NCBI GenBank assembly: GCA_051252075.1
Contig: JBPOFU010000004.1
Span: 54,567-118,566, forward strand
Direction: 5' to 3'
Source: Oceanococcus sp051252075
GTDB lineage: Bacteria; Pseudomonadota; Gammaproteobacteria; Nevskiales; Oceanococcaceae
DNA length: 64,000 nt
Shown: in pieces, positions 41,542 to 51,117 of the stretch
Layout: each line of letters begins with the position of its first letter
How positions within the stretch are numbered: position 1 is the first letter of the stretch
Translations under genes and position numbers: made by a program
Notes under the pieces: model-generated
What the model was told of the DNA's origin: nothing
What the model saw: the letters and a program-made list of their open reading frames with translations, nothing else
Databases searched by the model: none

Positions 41542-42177
41542 TTATCCTTCGCGGGCTGGTGCGCGCAGTTGCTCTAAATAGGCCTCTAGGCCCCGCATGC
41601 TGTTGTTGTAAAAGACGTCGTCCTGGGTCGCTTTGGTCATGCCGACACAGCCTTCGATGGCACTGATGAGAAAATCTGTGGTGGCTTGCGGGTCCAAGTC
41701 TTTGCGGACTTGCCCGCGTTCTTGCCCTAATCTTAAAGCGCAGACAACGCCCTCACGCCAAGCTTGTAATAGCTTGTTGAGCGCGGCTCGAAAGTCCTCA
41801 TCGATGGGGGACATTTCCTGAATAAGATTGTTAAAAGGGCAGCCCAATTTTAGAGCGATGTCATTGCGTTCTGCGGTCAGTCTGCGGGTCAGTGCAATAG
41901 CGCCATCGATCACATTCTCCGCGTCCAGTACGGGCTTCCAATTGTCCTCAACGAAGGGGCGAACCGCCTCGTCAATCACTGCTAAGCCTAGCTTGGCTTT
42001 GCTGCCAAAGTGGTGATACAGCGCACCTTTGGTAACGCCGGTTTCTTTTAGTATGGTTTCTAGGCTGGCGCCACGAAAGCCATTGCGGTGTATTTCCGTA
42101 AAGGCAGATTGCAATAAACGCTGCCGAGTTTCATCCGGCTGCTTGCGTTTGACTTGGAGTGGAGCTTGATCAGACAT
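41542..42177 (-). CDS. TetR/AcrR family repressor of MMPL module 2
   Basis: A 211-residue regulator. The helix-turn-helix is ASLETILKETGVTKGALYHHFGSKAKLG at about residues 36-63. The ligand domain has LIQEMSPIDEDFRAALNKLL and TDFLISAIEGCVGMTK, typical of the group that senses aromatic or lipid-like compounds. I use ATG 42177 (MSDQAPLQ); a TTG at 42213 would extend it by 12 residues through the operator. It is the first gene of the four-gene operon (tetR, MMPL, LolA-like, barrel) and most likely autoregulates it. Confidence 0.88.
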   Translation of the reverse strand: MSDQAPLQVKRKQPDETRQRLLQSAFTEIHRNGFRGASLETILKETGVTKGALYHHFGSKAKLGLAVIDEAVRPFVEDNWKPVLDAENVIDGAIALTRRLTAERNDIALKLGCPFNNLIQEMSPIDEDFRAALNKLLQAWREGVVCALRLGQERGQVRKDLDPQATTDFLISAIEGCVGMTKATQDDVFYNNSMRGLEAYLEQLRAPAREG

Positions 42178-42191
42178 ACCGACTAGTATGT
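42174..42191 (-). promoter_or_regulatory. putative TetR operator overlapping the tetR start codon
   Basis: On the minus strand ACATAC, six bases, GTATGT form a perfect inverted repeat; the ATG in the right arm is the start codon. A second, longer repeat (ACCGAC at 42178-42183 with GTCGGT at 42197-42202) overlaps it. Such a place would block transcription of the operon and perhaps affect the divergent gene at 42272. Seen directly; binding is inference. Confidence 0.6.
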
Positions 42192-42271
42192 ATGTTGTCG
42201 GTCCTTGATTCAAGTCGGCTCGTTACGGAACTTAAATTGACGGTTTGCCATTCGCAGAGGAAGATGATCCG

Positions 42272-42670
42272 ATGGATGAGATAAAAGATCTGCGAATAAC
42301 CGGCATCGACGAAACACGGCCGCCGCGTGTTCGCAAAGAGCCGTACATAGATCTGTATTTCACATTGTCCTTTCAGGCGCCGCCGTTGTGGTGCGAGATG
42401 TTCAATGACTTGGTGCAAAAAGGAAAATTCCCAGCCAAAATTGAACCTGAATCAGGTTTGATGATTGAAACTTGGGTGCGTCAGATTGATGAAATTGAAT
42501 TGGCTTTAGCGACTCTCAAACAAGGTGTGAGCAAGGCCACAGAGGCGTACTTCGCACGTTTGAAAGCTGAGGCGGCTCAGGTGACAGACTCATCCGTGGG
42601 TCTTGAAGATGGCGGAGAGCAAGGGCGCTTGAATCGTGTTTTGGCGGCGCTTAATTTTACAGACACATAA
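42272..42670 (+). CDS. conserved-looking hypothetical protein
   Basis: A 132-residue cytoplasmic protein I do not recognise. It is supported as a gene by AGAGGAA 9 bases before ATG 42272 and by protein-like composition. The first two-thirds (DLRITGIDETRPPRVRKEPYIDLYFTLSFQAPPLWCEMFNDL) may be a small alpha/beta domain; then a helical segment (IDEIELALATLKQGVSKATEAYFARLKAEAAQ) and a variable tail. It is divergent from tetR, 94 bases away, and may share its operator. Confidence 0.65.
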   Translation: MDEIKDLRITGIDETRPPRVRKEPYIDLYFTLSFQAPPLWCEMFNDLVQKGKFPAKIEPESGLMIETWVRQIDEIELALATLKQGVSKATEAYFARLKAEAAQVTDSSVGLEDGGEQGRLNRVLAALNFTDT

Positions 42671-42764
42671 TCTGCTGGCGAAAAGCTCAGCACGTTATTG
42701 AGTCCGACAATCTGCATTTTTCCAGATGTCTGTATCGACTGCCGTTTCCAATCTTGTGCGGGCC

Positions 42765-42788
42765 AAAAAAAAGGGCTCCGAAGAGCCC
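42765..42788 (-). terminator. rho-independent terminator of the Big2 lipoprotein gene
   Basis: On the minus strand GGGCTC, TTCG loop, GAGCCC and then eight T. The UUCG tetraloop makes this an unusually stable hairpin. It lies 21 bases after the stop of the 42810-46769 gene. Confidence 0.93.
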
Positions 42789-42809
42789 TCTTGCAATCTC
42801 ATGCTAGAT

Positions 42810-45800
42810 CTAAAAACCCGTGTTGGTTAACGTAATCGCGTTACTGCTGACGCCGTCTTGCGCTGCGGTAATGTTCGACTGACCGGGCACGAGCGTTGAG
42901 CTGGCCAAACCGTCGCCATCGATGGAGATGGACAGTGTATTGGACGAATTCCAGTTCACGTCGGAAGTCACATCAAAGTTGCTTACATTAGCGCTGAAAT
43001 TACCCAAGGCTTTCATCTGAACAGATTCGTTAGAGCCGAGTTCCTGATCATCGCTGGCATTGGCCAGCGAAACGACGAGGCTTTGCAGGGTCACATCTGA
43101 AACGGTCAGTGAGGTGGAGGTCTTTATGACGCTACCTTCTGCATTGACTTGGCTTACGCTAATGGAGGTCTGTCCTGCAGCGACACCGCTGGCGATGCCG
43201 TTGGCATCAACACTGGCGACACTGGAGTCCAGCGACGTCCAAGTTGTGTCGGCTGAGGCGGTAATGTCATCTGTAGAGGCATCAGAAAATTGCCCCATTG
43301 CAGTGTATTGCAGGGTATAGCCTTGTGGCATTTCAGCACTCACCGGAATGAGTTGGATCGCGACGAGGATGGCATCGGTCACCGTGACCGTGGAAGAGCC
43401 GGTTTCGCCACTGCTGGTATCTTCAGCGGTAATATCAGCGCTACCCAAGTCATTGCCGAAGACCACACCTCTGGTACCTGCCGCATTGCTGACATCTGCG
43501 ATGGCGCTAGCGGATGTGCTCCAAGTCACCTCATTGGTAACTTCGATATTGCTAGTGCCGTCGCTAAAGGTGGCGGTGGCTGTGAATTGTCGACTGGTGC
43601 CCTTGGGTTGGTCTGGATCAATCGGTGTGACGTCGATCTGGGTGATGACGGCATCGGTAACTTCGACAGTAGCATTCGAGCTATCTACGCCATTCAGGCC
43701 GGCCGCAATTTGGGACGTGCCCGTGGACAAAGCAGTTGCTATGCCTTCGTTGCCGGCGCTGTTATCGATGCTGGCAATGGTGGGAGCAGACGATGTCCAT
43801 GTCACGCTGGTTGATACATCTTGCGTAGAGTCATCGGTATATGTGCCCTCTGCGGTGAAGGTTTGAGTGCGCCCCTCAGCAATGCTTGCTGATCCGGGGC
43901 TGACTGAAATCGATACCAGTTCCGCATCGGTAACAGCCAAGTTGGTGGCGTTGGATGGGCCGCCGCCGGGGACGGTGGCTGTGATGGTGGTTTGACCAGG
44001 ATCCACAGCGGTGGCCATACCTTTAGGTGCCGTATCGGTCACAGTGGCCACACTAGGGACACTGGATACCCAATCAACATCATCCGTTACGTCGCGCACT
44101 TGGCCATCGGTGAAGGTCGCGGTGGCGGTGAACTGCAGCATCGTACCGTCGGCAATGGATTGTGCCTTAGGTGTGACAACCAATTCAGTCACTTGCGCGT
44201 CGATCACGGTGGCGTCCGTCATGCCTGTTGTGGTTGCGTTATTTATGGCATGTGAATGCGTAGCCGTAATGGTTGTGGTGCCTGCAGAGACGGCAGTGGC
44301 CAAGCCTTGCGGGTTGATGGACGCAAATGCGGGGGTGCTCGACACCCAAGTCACTTGGTCGCTGAGGTCCCTAGTTGGGACGCCATTGTCGAAAGTGCCT
44401 GTCGCAACATATTGTTGCTTAACGCCAACCGGCAAGTCCTGATTCGCTGGGGTGACTTCCAGGGTGAGCGTGGCATCGGTGACTTGTAGATTGGATGAGG
44501 CAAACACGCCTCCCAGAACGGCTTGAATCGAAGTGGTACCAGCGGCGTCTCCAGCGGCGCGGCCCTTGGTCGCACCGGCGTTGCTGATAGCAGCAACGGC
44601 CGTGTTTGTGGATGACCACGTCACCGTGTTGGTCAGCGTACGCTTACTACCGTCGGAGTAAACGCCAGTAGCGCTGTATTTCACTGTGATGCCATCAGCG
44701 ATATGCGCGCTTGGCGGACTGATTTGTATGGTCTGCAAAACGGCATCTGTGACCGTGAGCACCGAGCTGGCACTGAAGCTGTCCTTGGTCGCTGTGATGC
44801 TTGCTGTGCCAATACTGTTGCCGGTTGCGATGCCTTTTGAACCTGCGGCGTTATTCACACTCGCAATTGCTGCATTGGATGAGGACCAAATCACTTGGGT
44901 AGTGATATCTTGGCTAGTGCCGTCGCTGAAGCTGCCTATGGCAGTGAACGGTTGTTGGGTCTGAATCGGGATGCTTGGGTTGGCAGGTTCTACCGTAATG
45001 CCTTCCAATATTGCAGCAGTCACCGTCATTTCCAGCACGCCATCAACACCGCCGAAGCTTGCGGTGATGTTAGCCGTGCCTATACCTTGGCCCGTCACCA
45101 CACCTTCTTCATCGGTTTCGTTACTGACGGTGGCAATGGCCTCGTTAGCAGATGACCAGACCGCTTCAGCGGTGACATCATCGGCCGAGCCATCATCGTA
45201 GACTGCCGTAGCCGTCAACTGTTCCGTGGTGCCGTTGGCCACAGAGGTGTTGTCTGCGGTCACTGCAATGCTGGTGATGACCGCATTCGGGCCGACAGTT
45301 AAGCTGGTGCTTTCTGTGATGTCAGAGAAGCTCACAGAAACGGTGGCAGTACCCTCTGCCACAGGACTGGCCAAACCTTCCGTATTGGTGTCGTTGCTAA
45401 TGGTGACTATGGTGTCGTCATCCGAACTCCAGAGGGCGTCATTGGTCACGTCTTGTGTTGAAGCATCGCTTAAGGTCGCGATAGCAACAAACTGCTTGGT
45501 CCGGTTTAAAGCCACCGTAGCATCTGCCGGCTCGATGGCTAAGCTGGTCACAGCTGCTGCAGTCACAGTTAAATCGGCGCTTGCCGTTTCACCTTGAAAA
45601 CTGGCGCCAATCGTGGAATCACCAACATCCAATCCCTGCACTTCGCCTTCTGTGCCGCTCAGATTGCTGATGGATCCAACGGCGCTGTTGGAGCTGGTCC
45701 AGTTCACAGCTGTGCTGATGTCTTGGGTGGTGTTGTCGCTATATATTCCGGTTGCGGTAAAGGTCTGGCTGGTGCCTTTGGCAATACTGGCCGAAGGAGG

Positions 45801-46769
45801 GTCGATTTCAATGCTGGATAACACGGCGGTCGTAACCGTGACTTGCGTGTTGGCACTTTGATCTTGGAAACTCGCCGTAATGACGGCTGTTCCTATGTCT
45901 ACGCCTACAGCGTCACCTTTGCTTCCGGCCGTGTTGTCGACGGCAACAAAATTGGGGTTGGAGCTGGTCCAAGCTGCGCTTTCAGTGACATCTTGAGTTA
46001 ATCCATCACTGAATTGAGCGGTCAATGTGAAATTCAAAGTGCTGCCTTTGGCCACAGAAGGTGTGTTTGGGCTTAGGCTGAGGCTTTGCAATTCTCCCGC
46101 TAATACGGTGACAGTTGCTTGATCGCTGATGTTTCCGAAGCTGGCACTGATGCTGGTTGTACCAGCAGCAACGCCTACTAGGCGTGCAGGGGAGTTTGCG
46201 GGGTTGCTGATTGTTGCGATGCTTGCATCGGCAGAGCTCAGTGTGACGTCGTCAGTTAAATCAAGTGTGGAGCCGTCGGAATACCGGCCATTAACCGTCA
46301 CATCGATGGTTGTTCCCCTGAGAAGTCTGGGGGCCGCAGGGGAAATGTCCAACTGTTGCAGTTGTGCATTTGTCACGGTAAAGCTGATTTCGGTGATGAT
46401 TCCGCGGAATGTGGCGCGAATGATGGTCGTTCCAGCTTCGCCGCCAAAGACCAAGCCTTTGGTGCCCGCTACATTGCTGACATTCGCAATAGTGGGGTCT
46501 GAGGAAACCCAGTCCGCTAATTCGGTGACATCGAAACTGCTGACCGCTTTGCTCAAGCCGTCGTCGAAATTCGCAATCAAATTTAACTGGGTCGAAGTGC
46601 CGACTGCTGCGACAGCTTGAAGCGCGTTTTGTTGAAACTGCATGCTTGTGGGAGCACCATCTGGAATGCCACCATTTTGTATGCTGGATTCATTGTCGCT
46701 GCTGCAAGCCGCTAATAAGGCCAGCATGAGCGTCAACAGTAAGTGACGACCAATTGTGTGCTTAATCAT
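42810..46769 (-). CDS. giant Big2 Ig-like repeat lipoprotein
   Basis: A 1319-residue surface lipoprotein. The lipobox is LLALLAAC, about residue 22-23 from ATG 46769, which has GGGAG upstream. After that I count 14 tandem bacterial Ig-like (Big2) domains of about 88-93 residues, each with the pattern F-x-A-x-x-x-[FY]-[ST]-D-G...D-[VI]-T...W-[ST]-S...[IV]-x-S/T-[VI]-S-N...G...G-[TD]-[TS]-x-I-x-A. The repeats are diverged at the amino-acid level. There is no binding or catalytic domain at the end. Likely an adhesin or a stalk protein. Its neighbour is the subtilase, on the same strand and separated by 314 bases with a hairpin. Confidence 0.9.
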   Translation of the reverse strand: MIKHTIGRHLLLTLMLALLAACSSDNESSIQNGGIPDGAPTSMQFQQNALQAVAAVGTSTQLNLIANFDDGLSKAVSSFDVTELADWVSSDPTIANVSNVAGTKGLVFGGEAGTTIIRATFRGIITEISFTVTNAQLQQLDISPAAPRLLRGTTIDVTVNGRYSDGSTLDLTDDVTLSSADASIATISNPANSPARLVGVAAGTTSISASFGNISDQATVTVLAGELQSLSLSPNTPSVAKGSTLNFTLTAQFSDGLTQDVTESAAWTSSNPNFVAVDNTAGSKGDAVGVDIGTAVITASFQDQSANTQVTVTTAVLSSIEIDPPSASIAKGTSQTFTATGIYSDNTTQDISTAVNWTSSNSAVGSISNLSGTEGEVQGLDVGDSTIGASFQGETASADLTVTAAAVTSLAIEPADATVALNRTKQFVAIATLSDASTQDVTNDALWSSDDDTIVTISNDTNTEGLASPVAEGTATVSVSFSDITESTSLTVGPNAVITSIAVTADNTSVANGTTEQLTATAVYDDGSADDVTAEAVWSSANEAIATVSNETDEEGVVTGQGIGTANITASFGGVDGVLEMTVTAAILEGITVEPANPSIPIQTQQPFTAIGSFSDGTSQDITTQVIWSSSNAAIASVNNAAGSKGIATGNSIGTASITATKDSFSASSVLTVTDAVLQTIQISPPSAHIADGITVKYSATGVYSDGSKRTLTNTVTWSSTNTAVAAISNAGATKGRAAGDAAGTTSIQAVLGGVFASSNLQVTDATLTLEVTPANQDLPVGVKQQYVATGTFDNGVPTRDLSDQVTWVSSTPAFASINPQGLATAVSAGTTTITATHSHAINNATTTGMTDATVIDAQVTELVVTPKAQSIADGTMLQFTATATFTDGQVRDVTDDVDWVSSVPSVATVTDTAPKGMATAVDPGQTTITATVPGGGPSNATNLAVTDAELVSISVSPGSASIAEGRTQTFTAEGTYTDDSTQDVSTSVTWTSSAPTIASIDNSAGNEGIATALSTGTSQIAAGLNGVDSSNATVEVTDAVITQIDVTPIDPDQPKGTSRQFTATATFSDGTSNIEVTNEVTWSTSASAIADVSNAAGTRGVVFGNDLGSADITAEDTSSGETGSSTVTVTDAILVAIQLIPVSAEMPQGYTLQYTAMGQFSDASTDDITASADTTWTSLDSSVASVDANGIASGVAAGQTSISVSQVNAEGSVIKTSTSLTVSDVTLQSLVVSLANASDDQELGSNESVQMKALGNFSANVSNFDVTSDVNWNSSNTLSISIDGDGLASSTLVPGQSNITAAQDGVSSNAITLTNTGF

Positions 46770-47083
46770 TTTTCTCCCACCCATTTTGAAATGCTTGTGC
46801 TTTTTGGTAACTGTGCAATATAAATCGCTTAGACCAAAAGCTTACCCCGTCATGACCGTGAATTATAGGAGCATGACCGTAAATTTGCTTGCTTCATGCG
46901 TTTTGCCAATTGCACGAAAAGTTTTGCTGAGACGATATGAGCTCGGCCATCGCGATGGCGAAATCGCAGATATGTACTTAATAAATGCAAGGGCGCCGCA
47001 AATTCAGTTTTGCGGCGCAATAACATAAGGAGGATAGAGCGTGCAATGCATGCTGTGGGCAGGCATATGACACGCATCCAACT
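46770..47083. other. intergenic region between subtilase and Big2 genes, with strong hairpin
   Basis: A stretch of 314 bases without a convincing gene. A strong hairpin lies at 46993-47018, GCGCCGCAAA, TTCAGT loop, TTTGCGGCGC, perfect 10-base-pair stem. There is no T-run after it on either strand. It is placed 66 bases after the subtilase stop and could work as a terminator or RNA-end protector. On the plus strand AAGGAGG (47027-47033) precedes a nine-codon frame from GTG 47041; its meaning is unclear. Confidence 0.5.
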
Positions 47084-49663
47084 CTAGGCTAGGCGGCGCC
47101 TGCGGAAACGGCTGCCCAGCGCCAAAATCAACAACAGGCTAAGCCCTACAGAACCGCCTCGTACCGATGGCTCCGAGATGCTGGTTGGCGCTACTGCTGT
47201 CAACGGTGATTGCCGCTCTTCCCCAGGAATAACCACTTCACCCGTTTGCAGTGTCAGTCCGGCATCAGCGAATTCGCCCGCCCAAAGCAGACGCATGGTG
47301 GATGTGTATACACCAGAAAATTGCATCTGCAACCGTATACGAGAGCCTGCAGGAAGGTCCGTTGCGGGGATGCTCAGTGGATGAACTCCGATCGTGGCCG
47401 TTGAGCCGACTTGCAATTCACTCGATGGCACTTCTCCAGCGGCAATCGGGGTCAACACTTGCCCTGCATCGTCGACCGCGTCGAGTTGATACGTCAGGGT
47501 CGAACCAAACGCCAAACCATAAATTGTTTCTAGCGTGTCAGCTAAGTAGATGCGTAGCATTGCGAGGCCGCCCAGCGTTGTAGCGTCGCTAATCGGCTCG
47601 GAGATGAAGCGCGCAGGCTCACTTAAACCGTAATTCACCAGGTAGCCGACTGTTCCAGCATGGCAAATGCTGTCGGGTTCGCCTTGCACCATAATGGCTT
47701 CCACGCCGAGCAAGTCGTAGTCGCAAGCTTCTGGTGAGCTGAGACCTTGGCCGCTACCGCCGCTGAAACTGAAACTGATTTCGTCTAGAGCGACAAATTC
47801 AGCTTGCGGTACGCCGGCAGGACTCTGACTGATAAGTTGTGCAGCGGTTAAGGTCACCACGTGCCCCCACAGCAAGCCGGGCTGTGCCACATGAGTTTCG
47901 CCAACAGCTTGTAGGGTCCAGGTTCCCGCAGTATCAGTGATGCCCAAAGCAGCCAAGTCTGCATGCAATATGCCGATGCCAAGATCCGGCAACAGTTCAG
48001 AGCTGGCTACAACATTGCCTGCGGGATCAATGAGGTTGAGGGTCCACTCAAACAACAGGTTCAAGCCGACAATACCCAAGTCGGCAGGAAAGGCGATGCC
48101 GGCACGAATGGCATCCACGTCGGCGGCCACGTCAAATGGGAAGTCGTGCGTTTCTAAGCCCGCAACGGTGAACAGCAATTCGGTGAAATCCCATTGGTCT
48201 AATGTGACTACGCTGTAATCACGTGCGGCTAGTGCAGCGGCTTCAGCGGCGGTTTCCAAGCTATCCAACAGACCTTGGCTGAAATCTGAACGCAGGACCA
48301 AATCTACGGCGAGCTTGGCATCGACGAAGCCGAAGCCAGATTGCCAAACCGCAGCACCATCTTTCATCGGTTTCGCGGAAGTTTGCATCACTTGGCGAAT
48401 TTGCCCTGGAGTGAGGTCTGGATTGGCTTGCAACAGCACTGCTGCTAAACCCGCCATGTGCGGAGACGACATAGACGTGCCAGAGGCATTGGCGGAGCCG
48501 CCCGGTAGGGTTGCGCCGCAGACGATCGCGCCGGTCGGGGTGCAAGTGGAGACGATAGAGCTGCCGGGGGCAGAGGCATCAGGGTGTGATAAGCCGAGGC
48601 CGTCACCTTCATGACGCAGGTGACGGTCATCACCAATCTCTTGCGCCGTACTGTTGTCGAACTTCAGACCTGAGGATGAAAAGTCGGATTTTTCTCCAGA
48701 CACAGTGGCCGAGCCCGACATTATGACCCAAGGTGCTTGGGAATGAACATTGGTGGTCATCTCCAAACCATCATTGCCAGCGGAGAACACCACTGTTATC
48801 CCAGCATCATGTAGGGCTTTGGTGCCGACTGTGATCGGGTCGTTCGGGTTAAACATGCGGTAGGAGCTACCCCAAGAATTATTCACCACCCGAATGTTGT
48901 ATTCATCGTGAGTATCCAAAATGTCATCGAACGAGGCCAGTGCGGTGAAGATGAACAAAATTTCACCGGTGGAATAACCGACGATGTCAGCGCCTGGGGC
49001 AACCCCTACCAAACTGCCATCACCCACACCTTCGCCAGCTACGATCCCGGCGACATGGGTGCCGTGGCCAATGGTGTCGGTGTTGTTATAGGGCAAGTCA
49101 TCAAAAGGTAGGACCAAAGCAGGCTCGCTGGGCCAGCTGATGCCAAGTGGCTCGCTGACACCCAGTATGTCGAGATATTCTGGGCTGTAGACCCGCACGT
49201 TGCGAACCACTCGGTTTTCCAAATCGGGATGCGAAGCATCAATGCCTGAGTCGACCACGGCTACGGTGACGCCGGCGCCGTCAAAGCCCAATTCGCGCGT
49301 TACGTCAGCGGACATTGCAGCGGTGGATTCAGCAGAATGCCATTTTAAACGTTGATCGATATACACATCTTTAACGATGCCGGATTGAACGGCCTGACTC
49401 AACTGCGCCACGCTGCCTTTGCTTAAGGCCATGGGCAGGTGTTTAAGGCCCTGTGCCTGTAGCCCCAATGCCTGCAGTGCTGAAAGTTGCTCGGTGCTGG
49501 GCGCTTCTTCGAACATTGCAACTGCGCGAACTTGCTCATTTGCAGGGATATTGGAAGCTAAAATGGCTTGTAAGCCAGGCCCCGCTAGTGCCTGTCCGCA
49601 AAATAGAAAGACCGCAAGGCCAAGTAATACTCTTTGGCGAAGAGCAGAGGAAAATCGCAACAT
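47084..49663 (-). CDS. S8 subtilisin-like serine protease with GlyGly-CTERM tail
   Basis: An 859-residue secreted protease. The signal peptide is VLLGLAVFLFCGQALA. An inhibitor-I9-like propeptide (about 40-110) precedes the catalytic domain with Asp138 (AVVDSGID), His200 (GHGTHVAG), Asn297 (SAGNDG) and Ser397 (GTSMSSPHMAG). A C-terminal beta-rich part of about 400 residues follows. The last 24 residues have GG-SVGLSLLLILALGS-RFRRRR: Gly-Gly, a hydrophobic helix and a basic end, the GlyGly-CTERM pattern that rhombosortase cleaves after type II secretion (as for VesB of Vibrio). So it is probably surface-attached or released after processing. Confidence 0.93.
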   Translation of the reverse strand: MLRFSSALRQRVLLGLAVFLFCGQALAGPGLQAILASNIPANEQVRAVAMFEEAPSTEQLSALQALGLQAQGLKHLPMALSKGSVAQLSQAVQSGIVKDVYIDQRLKWHSAESTAAMSADVTRELGFDGAGVTVAVVDSGIDASHPDLENRVVRNVRVYSPEYLDILGVSEPLGISWPSEPALVLPFDDLPYNNTDTIGHGTHVAGIVAGEGVGDGSLVGVAPGADIVGYSTGEILFIFTALASFDDILDTHDEYNIRVVNNSWGSSYRMFNPNDPITVGTKALHDAGITVVFSAGNDGLEMTTNVHSQAPWVIMSGSATVSGEKSDFSSSGLKFDNSTAQEIGDDRHLRHEGDGLGLSHPDASAPGSSIVSTCTPTGAIVCGATLPGGSANASGTSMSSPHMAGLAAVLLQANPDLTPGQIRQVMQTSAKPMKDGAAVWQSGFGFVDAKLAVDLVLRSDFSQGLLDSLETAAEAAALAARDYSVVTLDQWDFTELLFTVAGLETHDFPFDVAADVDAIRAGIAFPADLGIVGLNLLFEWTLNLIDPAGNVVASSELLPDLGIGILHADLAALGITDTAGTWTLQAVGETHVAQPGLLWGHVVTLTAAQLISQSPAGVPQAEFVALDEISFSFSGGSGQGLSSPEACDYDLLGVEAIMVQGEPDSICHAGTVGYLVNYGLSEPARFISEPISDATTLGGLAMLRIYLADTLETIYGLAFGSTLTYQLDAVDDAGQVLTPIAAGEVPSSELQVGSTATIGVHPLSIPATDLPAGSRIRLQMQFSGVYTSTMRLLWAGEFADAGLTLQTGEVVIPGEERQSPLTAVAPTSISEPSVRGGSVGLSLLLILALGSRFRRRRLA

Positions 49664-49905
49664 CGAAGACTCCAGACATTTAGTTTTTATAAGACTGGTG
49701 ATATAACGGCCCTGGAGGTTTTAAGGTTCCCGTTGTATTCGGGTAGTGCTTTGATCTGCTTCGGACTTCTGGTGCTCAGGAGGAATGGATTTAGCGGCAA
49801 GGGCTTAATTTTTTGCAGCAGACTAGTAGCAAGAACTCCATTGCTAGCGCCGATGCAAGAGGGTCTGCGGACACTTTGCGTCTAGGCGCTTAAGCGCAGC
49901 ACATT

Positions 49906-51117
49906 TTGCAGTTTAAGAGGGCCGTGAAATGGTCATATTGTGTGCTCTGCGAAGTGTGCGATGCGCGTGTTCAGGGTATAACTACCGCATATACACACTG
50001 TTATTTCCCTTTGACCACCGTTAAACAGCTCAAAGCGCATAAGCGCGCTATCGTTGATCATTACGCTCAGCCTTCCGATGCCAGCGGCCTGATACAGGTG
50101 CTCAACACGCTTATTCCCCTAGTCGGGTTATGGTTGTTTGTCGTTTGGGCGTGGCCAAACTCTATGCTGGTGGTTGTTGTTGCAACGCTGGCTATGTCGA
50201 TCATGCTGCTGCGCGTATTTGTGCTGATGCATGAATGTGGGCATGGCAGTTTGTTCAAAACGCCTGCCTTCAACAAAGCCGCAGGTTTTATGTTCGGAGT
50301 GATTTCCGGCATGCCTCAATTTGTCTGGGCTCAGCACCATAACTTCCACCATGCGACCAATGGCAACTGGGCAAAATACCGTGGGCCGTTGGCAACCAAA
50401 TCAGTAGAAGAATACGCCGCGCTTAGCGAGCAGCAGCAGCGCGCCTATGTGCGCCAGCGCAAGATCGTGATGGCGCCCTTGGGCGGCCTGCTGTATACCA
50501 TTATTAATCCACGTCTGAACTGGTTGAAAGGTAGCGTAGGCCTAGTGGCTCATTGCGTTCGTGGTTTACGGGCACAGCCGGGAGTGAAGCTGTCCACACA
50601 TCTTGCTAGCTACCAAAGCCGCTATTGGTCTAGCGCCTTGGAGTATCGTCACATGAGTGCAAACAATGTGGTTTTACTCACCCTTTGGGCGCTTATGAGT
50701 TGGCTGATAGGACCATTGCTGTTCTTTACCGTGTATTTCATCAGCGGTGCATTGGCAGGTGGTGCCGGGATCATATTGTTTACCGTTCAGCACAATTTTG
50801 AACACGCTTACGCTGTCGATGAAAATGATTGGTGCTACGACACGGCGGCACTGCACGGCACCAGCTACTTAGTGTTGCCCAAGTGGATGAATTGGGTAAC
50901 GGCGAGCATTGGGTATCACCATATACATCATCTGTCGGCGAGAATTCCCAATTATCGGTTGGCCGCCTGCCATGCAGAAAATGCACATTTATTTGGCGAT
51001 GTGAAGCAACTGTCTTTCAGGGAGGTATTCACTTCCTTGCACTATTTACTGTGGTGCACTGAGTCTAAGCGCATTATTTCTATCGCTGAATACGAGGCAT
51101 CCAAAAAGGCCCGTTAA
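49906..51117 (+). CDS. fatty acid desaturase family protein
   Basis: A membrane-bound di-iron fatty acid desaturase, 403 residues in the longest form. The three histidine boxes are clear: HECGHGS, QHHNFHH and YHHIHH. Hydrophobic helices surround them (TLIPLVGLWLFVVWAW, MLVVVVATLAMSIMLL). It introduces double bonds into membrane or free fatty acids. The start is uncertain: TTG 49906, GTG 49924 or TTG 50011 are all in frame and none has a good ribosome site. The N-terminal part before LTTVKQLKAHKRAI looks non-typical, so the true protein may be about 35 residues shorter. It is monocistronic. Confidence 0.88.
   Translation: MQFKRAVKWSYCVLCEVCDARVQGITTAYTHCYFPLTTVKQLKAHKRAIVDHYAQPSDASGLIQVLNTLIPLVGLWLFVVWAWPNSMLVVVVATLAMSIMLLRVFVLMHECGHGSLFKTPAFNKAAGFMFGVISGMPQFVWAQHHNFHHATNGNWAKYRGPLATKSVEEYAALSEQQQRAYVRQRKIVMAPLGGLLYTIINPRLNWLKGSVGLVAHCVRGLRAQPGVKLSTHLASYQSRYWSSALEYRHMSANNVVLLTLWALMSWLIGPLLFFTVYFISGALAGGAGIILFTVQHNFEHAYAVDENDWCYDTAALHGTSYLVLPKWMNWVTASIGYHHIHHLSARIPNYRLAACHAENAHLFGDVKQLSFREVFTSLHYLLWCTESKRIISIAEYEASKKAR

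Noticed and set aside
42178..42213. TTG 42213 as start of tetR
   Set aside because: It would place the operator inside the coding region and adds 12 residues of no family likeness; ATG 42177 preferred, not certain.
43290..43814. Several plus-strand frames opposite the Big2 gene
   Set aside because: Antisense shadows repeating with the domain period; the minus strand has lipobox, ribosome site and terminator.
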